The notes under the pieces were generated by a model that saw only the letters and a list, made by a program, of their open reading frames with translations, was not told the DNA's origin and did not search any database. The position numbers and the translations under genes are program-made. A DNA stretch of 64,000 nucleotides from Isachenkonia alkalipeptolytica (GTDB lineage: Bacteria; Bacillota; Clostridia; Peptostreptococcales; T1SED10-28). This document shows, piece by piece, positions 18,654 through 27,216 of this stretch (the first letter of the stretch is position 1; each line of letters opens with the position of its first letter). The stretch spans positions 124,001 to 188,000 of the forward strand of contig NZ_SUMG01000003.1 of assembly GCF_009910325.1 (NCBI RefSeq), written 5' to 3'.

Positions 18654-20357
18654 ATGGCAGTTTTCATTCCGACAATACCTAAAGACTTTAACTCAAGTTT
18701 TGGAGAGCTTAAAGCATATGAAGCATTGAGACATTTAAATGACCAATATACAATTTTTCATTCCTATAACTGGGTGAGCATTGAAGAAAACCGTACCTTA
18801 GGGGAAGCTGATTTCGTTGTTATTCATCCTCAAAAAGGTATCTTAGTAATTGAGGTTAAATCTGGTGGGATAGAATTTGATAATGGACAATGGAGGCAAA
18901 TCAACTCCGTTACCGGATTTACCAAAACTATTCATCCCTTCACTCAAGCTATAAAAACCAGGTTTGAAGTTTTAGATCGCCTAAACAAAATCTCTACCTT
19001 AAAAAAAGCACCATTGGTCTGTCATGCAGTATGGTTCACTTCAGCCAAGATCAATCAAAAAATGAAACTCCCTGCTGAGTGTTCACATGAGATTATTTTT
19101 GATGAAGATGATCTAAATGGGTGCAACGAAAAATTAAACCTTGCTTATGAGTATTGGGAAAAAAGACATGGTTTTCAAACACGTCTAACATCTTTAGAAA
19201 ACAAGAAAGTAATTGAAACGTTGATGCCCTATTTTAGAATCGTCCCTAGCTTACAGTCAACGATAACTGAGGCTGAAGCTGCATTTATAATGCTGACAAA
19301 ACAACAGACATTGATTCTGGACTATTTGCAAGAACAAGACATTGCAGTTATTCATGGCTTAGCGGGTACCGGGAAAACACTTTTAGCAAAAGAAAAGGCA
19401 AAAATGCTTGCAGATCAGGGGAAGCAAGTGTTGTTCCTTTGTTATAATACTTTCCTTAAAGCTCATTTGCGTGAGACATATCCTCAACCAGGAATTGTCT
19501 ATCATAATATTCATTCCTTAGCCTACGAAATGATAGCAGATCCATCAATTGATCAAAATGATATCATTGACGTATTTCAAGAATTTTTATTAGACTTCGA
19601 GAATTCGGATTGGCCCTATGATCATGTCATTATCGATGAGGGCCAAGATATTAGCGATGAGATTATAGAAAAGATTTATCTTTTGACAAAAGCTAAGAAA
19701 GGCTCTTTTTATGTTTTTTATGATCGAAATCAATACATTATGAAAAATATAATGCCTAAATGGGTGAACGATGCCGAATGTAAACTAATCCTTCATAAAA
19801 ATTGTAGAAACACTGCCGAAATATTTAAAACGTCATGTGGTCTTTTAAATATTGATAGTAACCGACTATTAACACAAATCCATGGAGAAAAACCAATGAT
19901 TCATTTTATTCAAAATTACAAGCAACTGACTCAGCATCTTGCTTCATTTATAAGGAAAGCGATTAAAGGGAGTATCAAACCTGAAGAAATTGCTCTGCTT
20001 ACAGTTGAAACAGAAGATACCAGCATGTTAGGGCAGGTAGAAAAGATTGCAGGTTATGAGGTGACTAATACGAAAGAAATTGGCAAAATACTTTTCACAA
20101 CTGTTAGAAAGTTCAAAGGCCTGGAAGCAAAAGCTGTATTTGTTGTTGATGTATCTCTTAAAAAACTTTTGGATCAAGAAAAGAGGAGGTTGCTTTATGT
20201 GGGGGCATCGAGAGCAAAACATTTGCTTGAGGTTAGTTTGATCGAAGATATTGATGCAAGAAGTTATGGAGAATACTTAAGTGAATTAGATAATAGCAGA
20301 AACGTACCCAGAAACAGAAAAGGTTTAGCCAGGTTGTTAAACGCAAAAATATGCTAG
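18654..20357 (+). CDS. NERD nuclease-domain / SF1 (UvrD-like) helicase fusion
   Basis: 567 residues. The N-terminal NERD domain (about 8-125) has the restriction-endonuclease-like core GEADFVVIHPQKG...VIEVKSG, with the D...ExK pattern intact. An SF1 helicase follows: Walker A HGLAGTGKT (about 233-242), Walker B HVIIDEGQD (about 324-332), and C-terminal motifs FKGLEAKAVFVVDV and LLYVGASRAK. It could cut and unwind DNA or RNA. ATG 18654 has a GAGAGGTGAT site; a TTG at 18651 is a poorer start. It sits 17 bases after pglZ, in the same transcription unit, but AGA-rich Arg codons indicate a separate origin. A component of an inserted antiviral module is the likeliest role (inference). Confidence 0.88.
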   Translation: MAVFIPTIPKDFNSSFGELKAYEALRHLNDQYTIFHSYNWVSIEENRTLGEADFVVIHPQKGILVIEVKSGGIEFDNGQWRQINSVTGFTKTIHPFTQAIKTRFEVLDRLNKISTLKKAPLVCHAVWFTSAKINQKMKLPAECSHEIIFDEDDLNGCNEKLNLAYEYWEKRHGFQTRLTSLENKKVIETLMPYFRIVPSLQSTITEAEAAFIMLTKQQTLILDYLQEQDIAVIHGLAGTGKTLLAKEKAKMLADQGKQVLFLCYNTFLKAHLRETYPQPGIVYHNIHSLAYEMIADPSIDQNDIIDVFQEFLLDFENSDWPYDHVIIDEGQDISDEIIEKIYLLTKAKKGSFYVFYDRNQYIMKNIMPKWVNDAECKLILHKNCRNTAEIFKTSCGLLNIDSNRLLTQIHGEKPMIHFIQNYKQLTQHLASFIRKAIKGSIKPEEIALLTVETEDTSMLGQVEKIAGYEVTNTKEIGKILFTTVRKFKGLEAKAVFVVDVSLKKLLDQEKRRLLYVGASRAKHLLEVSLIEDIDARSYGEYLSELDNSRNVPRNRKGLARLLNAKIC

Positions 20358-20372
20358 TGGAGGGTGAAGAGA

Positions 20373-21341
20373 ATGATCAGATCATTTATGGATAGTAATG
20401 TTTGGGATTCTGAGTTTGGCTTTATCAATCAACAGGAACATTTTGAAAAAGTGTGGAAAGACGTAGAAAATACTACTAGACTATATATGAAAGACTACAC
20501 AGAACATATAAGAAGCAATTATGAATCAGAAGATATAAACCAAGCAATCTTAAAGCATTTTAAAACCCTAATTGATAAACATGAAACAGTACATGAAAAG
20601 TATTATGAACTGTTCAATATGGAAGCCATGGAAGAATATGAAGAAGACGTAGATGGATTTAAGGGAAGTATATTGAGCCGACAATGTACGGTTATTCAAA
20701 AAACCTTGAACAGCAAATCAGAAGCGTTAAGGGATTGGAAATTTAAGTTCAAGATTTCCACACCGCAAGAGCTTTATGATACTTTCTACAACATAATGAC
20801 TTTTGCTGAAGAATATGAAGAGAAATGTAAAGATTTAGCTGATGAAACTGGGCTTGTGGAATTTGATAGGCTTAGTGATACTGGGTTAGATAAGTTAGAG
20901 GAGGATGGCTGCTATTTGCAGGGGGTTATAGGTACCGGGATATTATCAACAGTTCTCAACGCCTTATATCCCCATAGATTCCCAGGTCAATTCAAACAGG
21001 GACTTTATGCACTATATTTTTTATCAGAAAGAAAAACAATTGATATGGGTTCAGGATCATCAGAGTTTCTTATGGTAAAAGATGATATGAAATCAAAAAC
21101 TGGAATCATTGAAACTGAACACAATTACTATTATCCATATCATGTATTTGTACTGTACACCCAGAAAATTCACAATTTAATTAATGAATATATCTATGAG
21201 CATTATGGTATCCGATTTCCTACTGAATATCGCTATGTTCTAACTAACGATTTCTATCTTTTTGTCACTATGTGTAATAAAGAGAGTATTGCTACATTAT
21301 CTGGTAACGACGATATAAATAAATTCAATCAAAGCGTTTAA
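20373..21341 (+). CDS. unrecognised protein of the helicase module
   Basis: 322-residue soluble, mainly helical, acidic protein; I do not recognise a family. Notable stretches are a long N-terminal helical region with DYTEHIRSNYE, and a central LQGVIGTGILSTVLNALYP-HRFP segment resembling the Gly-x-Gly helix-turn seen in proteins that handle DNA ends, though this is weak. No catalytic motif stands out. ATG 20373 lies 8 bases after GGAGGG; the upstream GTG at 20364 overlaps that site. It is 15 bases after the NERD helicase and 13 bases before the RecQ-like gene, so the three are co-expressed and probably act together. Confidence 0.75.
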   Translation: MIRSFMDSNVWDSEFGFINQQEHFEKVWKDVENTTRLYMKDYTEHIRSNYESEDINQAILKHFKTLIDKHETVHEKYYELFNMEAMEEYEEDVDGFKGSILSRQCTVIQKTLNSKSEALRDWKFKFKISTPQELYDTFYNIMTFAEEYEEKCKDLADETGLVEFDRLSDTGLDKLEEDGCYLQGVIGTGILSTVLNALYPHRFPGQFKQGLYALYFLSERKTIDMGSGSSEFLMVKDDMKSKTGIIETEHNYYYPYHVFVLYTQKIHNLINEYIYEHYGIRFPTEYRYVLTNDFYLFVTMCNKESIATLSGNDDINKFNQSV

Positions 21342-21354
21342 ATAGGAGAATATC

Positions 21355-22971
21355 ATGGATAAAATAACAATAATAAAAAAATATTTTCCGAACATAAAAA
21401 AATTGCACATCCCACAAGAGAAAAGCATCGATGCGCTAACAGATGGGAAGCGAGTTCTTACTTTAATGCCAACTGGTGAAGGGAAATCCTTAATCTACCA
21501 GGTTGCGGGATTAATGCTGAAAAAAACCACTATAGTTATTTCGCCACTTATCGCATTGATGAAACAACATCACTCAGAACTTGAAGAAAGAGGGTTTAGT
21601 TCCGTTTTTATGTCAGGTTTAACTTATCAACAGCAATTCAAAGTATTAACGCAAATAGCAAAAGGTTCAATGCCTGACTTTATATTTTTATCTCCTGAGA
21701 GAGCAGATACAGATGGTTATTTAGAGTTTGTTTTAAACTTAAAAAGGGATAACATAGGCCTAATTGTTGTGGACGAAGCCCACTGCATATCACAGTGGGG
21801 GGAGGGTTTCAGACCAGCTTATAAAAATATACCTATATTTCTGCGTAGAGTTTTTGGACCGAATAATTGGCCTAGGGTATTATGTTTAACCGCAACATTA
21901 AATAATGATGATCAGAATCAAGTTATCGATGATTTTGAAATTGATGAAGTTATAAAAAGTCCTAGCCTTTGGCGAAACAATCTAGATTTGAAATTATACA
22001 ACTTAGGAACTAATAAAGATAAAACGAAAGAAGTTGAGCTAAGAGCTATAATTAAAAAACACGAAGGTGATAAAATTCTCGTATTTGTACATCGCAAGTA
22101 TGGTAATAAAGGAACTACAAGAACACTGTATGAAAGCTTCTCAAAAGAATTTGAACAGTGTGCATTTTATGATGCTGACATATCTGATAAAGAGAAAGAT
22201 AGAGTATTAGAAGGATTTATGAGTGGTGAGATTAAAATTGTATTTGCTACATCAGCTTTTGGTATGGGTGTGAATATATCAGATATACGAGTAGTGGTTC
22301 ATTATCTTATACCTGAATCAATTGAGCAGTATTATCAAGAAGTCGGTCGTGCAGGACGCGATGGTAAAACTGCTTATGGCTATCTACTTCTATCCAATCA
22401 ATCAAAATCTGGACGTAAAAGGTTAATTCAAGCTTCTGTTAGCTCAGAAAGCAGTATCAAAAATGAATACGATGAGAAAAGTTCAGGTAAGAAAGCTGAT
22501 TTCGGATCAGTCAAAAATGAAGATTTTACTGATGAGAAACGTATTGCTTTTGCACTTTTGGTTGAATATGGAGTTATACAAGTTAAAGCAAAAGGTGTTC
22601 AAAGCTATAAGTGCTTTAAAGCCAGTGGTAATGCGGGGAAAGCATTTTTGGAGGATATTAAAAAATACTCGAAAACAGGTCTGACGAAGGTCATCTGCAA
22701 AAAGAAAGGAATTAGTATTAATGATTTGGTGGCAAATACTTGGAGTCTTTGTGCTCAAGGAGAGCTTAAACTAGTATCATCTCCAGCTAAAGCACTATTC
22801 TACGCAATTGATGACGAACTGAGTGATGACATACTAAATCAAATTGTAAATGACCAAGAAGAAAAAAGAGAAAAAAGGTTAAATGAATTTGTAGATTTTG
22901 TAGAAGCAATTGAACGCGGTGAGAAAGCTGAAGCGATTGTCAAAAAGGGATTAAATCTTGAGGTAAAATAA
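21355..22971 (+). CDS. RecQ-like SF2 DNA helicase without RQC zinc domain
   Basis: 538 residues with SF2 motifs in RecQ order: motif I MPTGEGKS (39-45; normally PTGGGKS), motif II DEAH with the RecQ-specific aromatic loop CISQWGEGFRPAY (about 140-155), motif III CLTATL, and motif VI EVGRAGRDGK (about 329-338). After the helicase core there is no Cys tetrad and no recognisable HRDC domain. The last 150 residues look like a small winged-helix region plus a charged helical tail. It should be an ATP-dependent 3'-5' DNA helicase, specialised rather than housekeeping. It ends 21 bases before brxL and shares the AGA-rich codon style of the two genes upstream. Confidence 0.88.
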   Translation: MDKITIIKKYFPNIKKLHIPQEKSIDALTDGKRVLTLMPTGEGKSLIYQVAGLMLKKTTIVISPLIALMKQHHSELEERGFSSVFMSGLTYQQQFKVLTQIAKGSMPDFIFLSPERADTDGYLEFVLNLKRDNIGLIVVDEAHCISQWGEGFRPAYKNIPIFLRRVFGPNNWPRVLCLTATLNNDDQNQVIDDFEIDEVIKSPSLWRNNLDLKLYNLGTNKDKTKEVELRAIIKKHEGDKILVFVHRKYGNKGTTRTLYESFSKEFEQCAFYDADISDKEKDRVLEGFMSGEIKIVFATSAFGMGVNISDIRVVVHYLIPESIEQYYQEVGRAGRDGKTAYGYLLLSNQSKSGRKRLIQASVSSESSIKNEYDEKSSGKKADFGSVKNEDFTDEKRIAFALLVEYGVIQVKAKGVQSYKCFKASGNAGKAFLEDIKKYSKTGLTKVICKKKGISINDLVANTWSLCAQGELKLVSSPAKALFYAIDDELSDDILNQIVNDQEEKREKRLNEFVDFVEAIERGEKAEAIVKKGLNLEVK

Positions 22972-22992
22972 ATAAGCAACGGAGGTGATTAC

Positions 22993-25038
22993 ATGGGAAA
23001 TGCCATCGAAATCTCATTAAACCAAAAATTGAATAATACTTTTTCCGGCAGGGTAGTTCGAAAAGACCTTACCACAAAAATTAAAGAAGGAGCGAATGTT
23101 CCGGTATACGTACTGGAGTACCTTCTCGGAATGTATTGCGCCACTGATGATGAAGAAATGATTCAGGAAGGGGTTCAGAAAGTTAAAAACATCCTTTCGG
23201 ATAATTTTGTGCGCCCGGATGAAGCTGAAAAGGTAAAATCAAAGATCCGGGAAGCCGGAATTTATACCGTTATTGATAAGCTTACGGTAAAGCTTAACGA
23301 AAAGAAAGATGTATATGAAGCGGAATTTTCTAATCTTGGTATTAAAGGGGTGGAAATTGGATCCGGTTATGTACAGCAATTTGAGAAGCTGCTGGCAGGA
23401 GGAATCTGGTGTATTACAAAAGTAGAGTACTATTATGATGAGGAAGTAAGAAATTCCAGTCCGTTTTTTATCGGTAGTTTAAAACCCATTCAAATGCCAA
23501 ACCTGGATCTAAATGAAATATTTAATGGCCGCAGGGAGTTTACTAAGGATGAATGGATTGCTGTGCTTCTTCGGTCTATTGGTATGGAGCCGACACAATT
23601 AGAAGATAAGGTTAAATGGCACCTGCTTGCCAGAATGATTCCATTAGTGGAAAACAATTATAACCTATGTGAGCTGGGGCCAAGAGGTACCGGTAAATCC
23701 CATGTGTATAAAGAAATCTCCCCTAATTCAATTTTAATATCCGGTGGACAAACAACGGTTGCGAACCTATTTTATAATATGAGTTCCCGTAAAATCGGCT
23801 TGGTCGGTTTATGGGATGTGGTGGCTTTTGATGAGGTGGCAGGAATCACTTTTAAAGACAAAGATGGTGTCCAGATCATGAAGGACTTTATGGCATCGGG
23901 GTCCTTTGCTCGGGGAAAAGAACTGAAAAATGCCTCGGCTTCCATGGTCTTTGTCGGAAACATTAATCAAAGTGTGGATGTACTATTAAAAACCTCGCAT
24001 CTGTTTGATCCATTCCCGGAAGCGATGGCCTATGATTCAGCATTTTTTGATCGTATGCATGCCTATGTACCGGGGTGGGAAATCCCAAAATATCGACCGG
24101 ACTTCTTTACACAGGAATACGGATTTATTTCCGATTACCTATCCGAGTTTTTTAGAGATATGCGTAAAAGGTCCTTCAGTGATGCAACCGATCAATATTT
24201 CAATTTAGGTAGCAATTTAAATCAACGGGATACCATTGCTGTTCGTAAAACCGTATCCGGGCTTATTAAATTAATTTACCCAAATGGTGAGTACACTAAA
24301 GAAGAGTTAGAAGAGATTCTTCGGTATGCATTAGTAACCAGAAGAAGAGTTAAGGAGCAATTGAAGAAAATTGGCGGCATGGAGTTTTATGATGTGCACT
24401 TCTCCTATATCCATAAAGACACTTTCGAAGAGGAATTTGTATCCGTGCCGGAACAAGGTGGAGATAAGCTCATCCCTCAAGGTCAATCGAAAGCAGGGCA
24501 TGTTTATACTATCGCCCATGGTGATTCAGGGATGATTGGTGCATATAAAATCGAGACGGAAGTTGTTCCGGGCACAGGAAAGTTTGAACGGACCGGGCTT
24601 GGTTCCAACCGGGAAGCTAAAGAACACATTTCTACTGCATTTAACTACTTTAAAGCAAATAAGAAAAATATTAGTGGTACCATCTCGACTCAAAATAATG
24701 ATTATTTAATGCATATACAGGATATGCAAGGTATCGGTATGACACCGGATCTCACGCTAGCTGCTTTTGTAGCATTATGTTCCGGTGCACTGAAAAAACC
24801 GGTACAAAGTCAGCTAGTGGTTTTAGGGGATATGAGCATCGGCGGAACCATTAATAAAGTGGAAGAACTATCAACCGTGCTACAGGTTTGTTTTGATGCC
24901 GGAGCGAAAAAAATCCTTCTTCCAATGGCCTCCGCAGTGGATATTGCCACGGTACCACCGGATTTATTTGCAAAGTTTCAGGTATCTTTTTATCAGAGCC
25001 CGGAAGATGCAGTGTTTAAGGCGATGGGGGTGGAGTAG
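22993..25038 (+). CDS. brxL: BREX type 1 AAA+/Lon-like protein BrxL
   Basis: 681 residues. AAA+ domain: Walker A GPRGTGKSH (about 229-237), Walker B VVAFDEVAG (about 275-283). The C-terminal Lon-protease-like fold is recognisable from LGDMSIGGTINKVEELS and AGAKKILLP. Aligning by eye with Lon, the Ser of GPSAG falls on a Thr (TPDLTLAAF) and the catalytic Lys of GGLK falls on a Ser (EELS), so a working Ser-Lys dyad appears absent. BrxL forms DNA-encircling rings needed for phage restriction in type 1 BREX. The CGN-biased Arg codons match brxC and pglZ. Ribosome site CGGAGGTGAT. It completes the six-gene core. Confidence 0.94.
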   Translation: MGNAIEISLNQKLNNTFSGRVVRKDLTTKIKEGANVPVYVLEYLLGMYCATDDEEMIQEGVQKVKNILSDNFVRPDEAEKVKSKIREAGIYTVIDKLTVKLNEKKDVYEAEFSNLGIKGVEIGSGYVQQFEKLLAGGIWCITKVEYYYDEEVRNSSPFFIGSLKPIQMPNLDLNEIFNGRREFTKDEWIAVLLRSIGMEPTQLEDKVKWHLLARMIPLVENNYNLCELGPRGTGKSHVYKEISPNSILISGGQTTVANLFYNMSSRKIGLVGLWDVVAFDEVAGITFKDKDGVQIMKDFMASGSFARGKELKNASASMVFVGNINQSVDVLLKTSHLFDPFPEAMAYDSAFFDRMHAYVPGWEIPKYRPDFFTQEYGFISDYLSEFFRDMRKRSFSDATDQYFNLGSNLNQRDTIAVRKTVSGLIKLIYPNGEYTKEELEEILRYALVTRRRVKEQLKKIGGMEFYDVHFSYIHKDTFEEEFVSVPEQGGDKLIPQGQSKAGHVYTIAHGDSGMIGAYKIETEVVPGTGKFERTGLGSNREAKEHISTAFNYFKANKKNISGTISTQNNDYLMHIQDMQGIGMTPDLTLAAFVALCSGALKKPVQSQLVVLGDMSIGGTINKVEELSTVLQVCFDAGAKKILLPMASAVDIATVPPDLFAKFQVSFYQSPEDAVFKAMGVE

Positions 25039-25043
25039 AGCCT

Positions 25044-25628
25044 ATGAAATCATTAAACTGGGACGATATCAAATCCTTCGCGAATTCAAAGTTTCATGTT
25101 TTTGCTACGGATGACGGTTTAGATTGGTGTAAGAAATCTTGGGAGATGATAAGCAGTAGAGGTATGAATACTTTTAATAGTGATGAAGAACGATTAATTG
25201 TAGAATTAAGAGTTCTCACTTTAGGTATTATCTATAATGAATTTTTCGATTTAATTGATCATGAATACTTTGATGATTCAATGATCGAAAGTGAGGATTG
25301 GCTGTGCGAAGATGAAACAATGTTACTATGTAGCTTCTATAACAAATATCCAGACCCGGAAAACCGAATAAATAAAATTAATGATTTGATTGATGATTTA
25401 TCCTTGCGTTCCGAAATCGCTAGAACGTTAGTCAGTGGATATGGTGGGCCGGATCGTTTATTTATATCTTTGTTATCCACTGCATACACAAAAACTGGTG
25501 ATGATAATTATGCATATTATTTTGAAAATGAGGTAAATATATACAATGAAGTAACATATGAAGAAGAGCGGGCTTTGTATTGGATCTATCAAGAATTTTG
25601 TAGAAATCCAAAGGAGAATTGTATGTAG
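25044..25628 (+). CDS. unrecognised acidic protein downstream of brxL
   Basis: 194-residue soluble, acidic, aromatic-rich protein with no signal peptide, helix or known motif that I recognise. It starts 5 bases after the brxL stop, so it is translated from the BREX messenger. Arg codon use is mixed. The tight spacing suggests it is a BREX accessory, or an antitoxin or immunity-like partner, rather than housekeeping; nothing in the sequence proves this. Confidence 0.72.
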   Translation: MKSLNWDDIKSFANSKFHVFATDDGLDWCKKSWEMISSRGMNTFNSDEERLIVELRVLTLGIIYNEFFDLIDHEYFDDSMIESEDWLCEDETMLLCSFYNKYPDPENRINKINDLIDDLSLRSEIARTLVSGYGGPDRLFISLLSTAYTKTGDDNYAYYFENEVNIYNEVTYEEERALYWIYQEFCRNPKENCM

Positions 25629-25732
25629 TGGTAAAACTTTAGGTGGGAATTTGATTCGAGTAATTCAGACTAATTGCAGAAGTTAAGGCTGTGGTTACCA
25701 TTGATGAGCGTTAGATCAAGGAGGGAATATGG

Positions 25733-27136
25733 ATGGATAGTAGAGAAGAAAAAATAATTAATGATATTCAATCAGATAAGCCTCACGTGTGGTTAAGTGC
25801 TTTAAAGTCTTTTTCTGAATTAGATCAGGGCAGTAATCATAAGGGTATTAAATATATTGAAAATAAATTCTCCGATTCAAATGCAGACCTAAATAAATAT
25901 GATTTAAAAAACAAAGTGCCAAATATTTATAAAACTGAATCACAATTAATTAGAAGTTATTTGGATGAAGATGAGATAGCTTCTTTTTGCTATGCAATAA
26001 TAAAGCAGACTACTAAAAGCAAACTAAAAAAAGAGGCAATGGAAGATCTTCTCTATTTAATAAGCAGTGGAAATTATATTGCTAAAAGAGAAATTAATAA
26101 ATTAACTGAAAGCCAACGACAAGAGTTTACTGAGACAGCGTTTTTTAATAAAAAATACAGAAACAACCCTCATGTTAATACATTACTTAAGTTGAGAAAA
26201 TACATAATGGATATTGCATTGGATGATGAAAATCTACTTAATAAATGGAATAGGCTTGAACGGTCTGAACAACTAAAAACCATTTATATTCGCTTATCCA
26301 ATAATAGAAACATGGAAGTACTAAACGGTTTAAATGAAGGCGATCCTATAGTTAATTCCATTTTGGATTTAATTAATGAAAGCCCCAATACGCAATATAA
26401 AAGTAAAGAATTAGATAAATTTAAAGAGTTATTGAATAAGTTTGTAGCTGAAAGTGCCACAAATATGGAAGAACCAATTAATGCAAAATATTTGCTTCCT
26501 AAATGCTTTTATTCCTCTAAGACAAAAGTAGAGTATTGTGAAGGTAGAGAATGGAAAAAACAAGACACAATTTATTGTCCGCGCTTAGGAAGTAGTTGTC
26601 CTGCAAAAGAAGCGGGTGATTATCCTATATATCCGAATATAGGACGGAAATGGCATGAGTGGTCACTTCATGAGATTCTTGATATTGGTGGGTATCTCCA
26701 CTCAAAAGAGGATAAAGAGTTTGTTAACGGCCTAAGTGGTTGGGTTAATAGACTCAATGAGATAAGAAATACTTTAAAGTGTAGCAAATGCGGACAACCA
26801 CTTGTACCGGATTTAAAGTATGCTAAAAATATGGCTAAATACAGAAGAACCGTATTCTACTGTAAAGATCAATGTGATAAAAATACAAACATTTATATCA
26901 GCCATTGTTGGTGTTGTAACAAGACGATAGACAATAGAGTTGATAAAGTAAAAGTAAACAATTACTATTTGTGTAGAAATTGTGGATCTGGAGAAAGGGG
27001 AAACTATAGAAGGGATTACTGTCCGGATTGTGGTAGTTATGCTATGCACTTCAATGAAGATTATCCGAAGGGAGAAAAGATGAAGTGTAATGCATGTGAA
27101 TATATTATAAAAATTCCTAATAGGTGCCTTGAATAA
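25733..27136 (+). CDS. unrecognised protein with C-terminal zinc ribbons
   Basis: 467 residues. The first 250 are helical and Lys/Asn/Glu-rich. The last 130 carry several Cys pairs: CSKCG, CKDQC, CWCC, CRNCG, CPDCG and CNAC, enough for two or three zinc ribbons. Such arrays usually bind nucleic acid or mediate protein contacts. I recognise no catalytic motif. ATG 25733 lies 8 bases after AAGGAGGG; an ATG at 25729 is closed at once by a stop. It is strongly AT-rich with AGA Arg codons, as expected of recently acquired island cargo. A 104-base gap separates it from the preceding gene, so it may have its own promoter. Confidence 0.75.
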   Translation: MDSREEKIINDIQSDKPHVWLSALKSFSELDQGSNHKGIKYIENKFSDSNADLNKYDLKNKVPNIYKTESQLIRSYLDEDEIASFCYAIIKQTTKSKLKKEAMEDLLYLISSGNYIAKREINKLTESQRQEFTETAFFNKKYRNNPHVNTLLKLRKYIMDIALDDENLLNKWNRLERSEQLKTIYIRLSNNRNMEVLNGLNEGDPIVNSILDLINESPNTQYKSKELDKFKELLNKFVAESATNMEEPINAKYLLPKCFYSSKTKVEYCEGREWKKQDTIYCPRLGSSCPAKEAGDYPIYPNIGRKWHEWSLHEILDIGGYLHSKEDKEFVNGLSGWVNRLNEIRNTLKCSKCGQPLVPDLKYAKNMAKYRRTVFYCKDQCDKNTNIYISHCWCCNKTIDNRVDKVKVNNYYLCRNCGSGERGNYRRDYCPDCGSYAMHFNEDYPKGEKMKCNACEYIIKIPNRCLE

Positions 27137-27216
27137 ACACTAAATTATACGATGAAGCTAATAAGCTAATAGTAATAACAAGAATTACAATTAAATGCTA
27201 AAGAGGAGGATAATTG

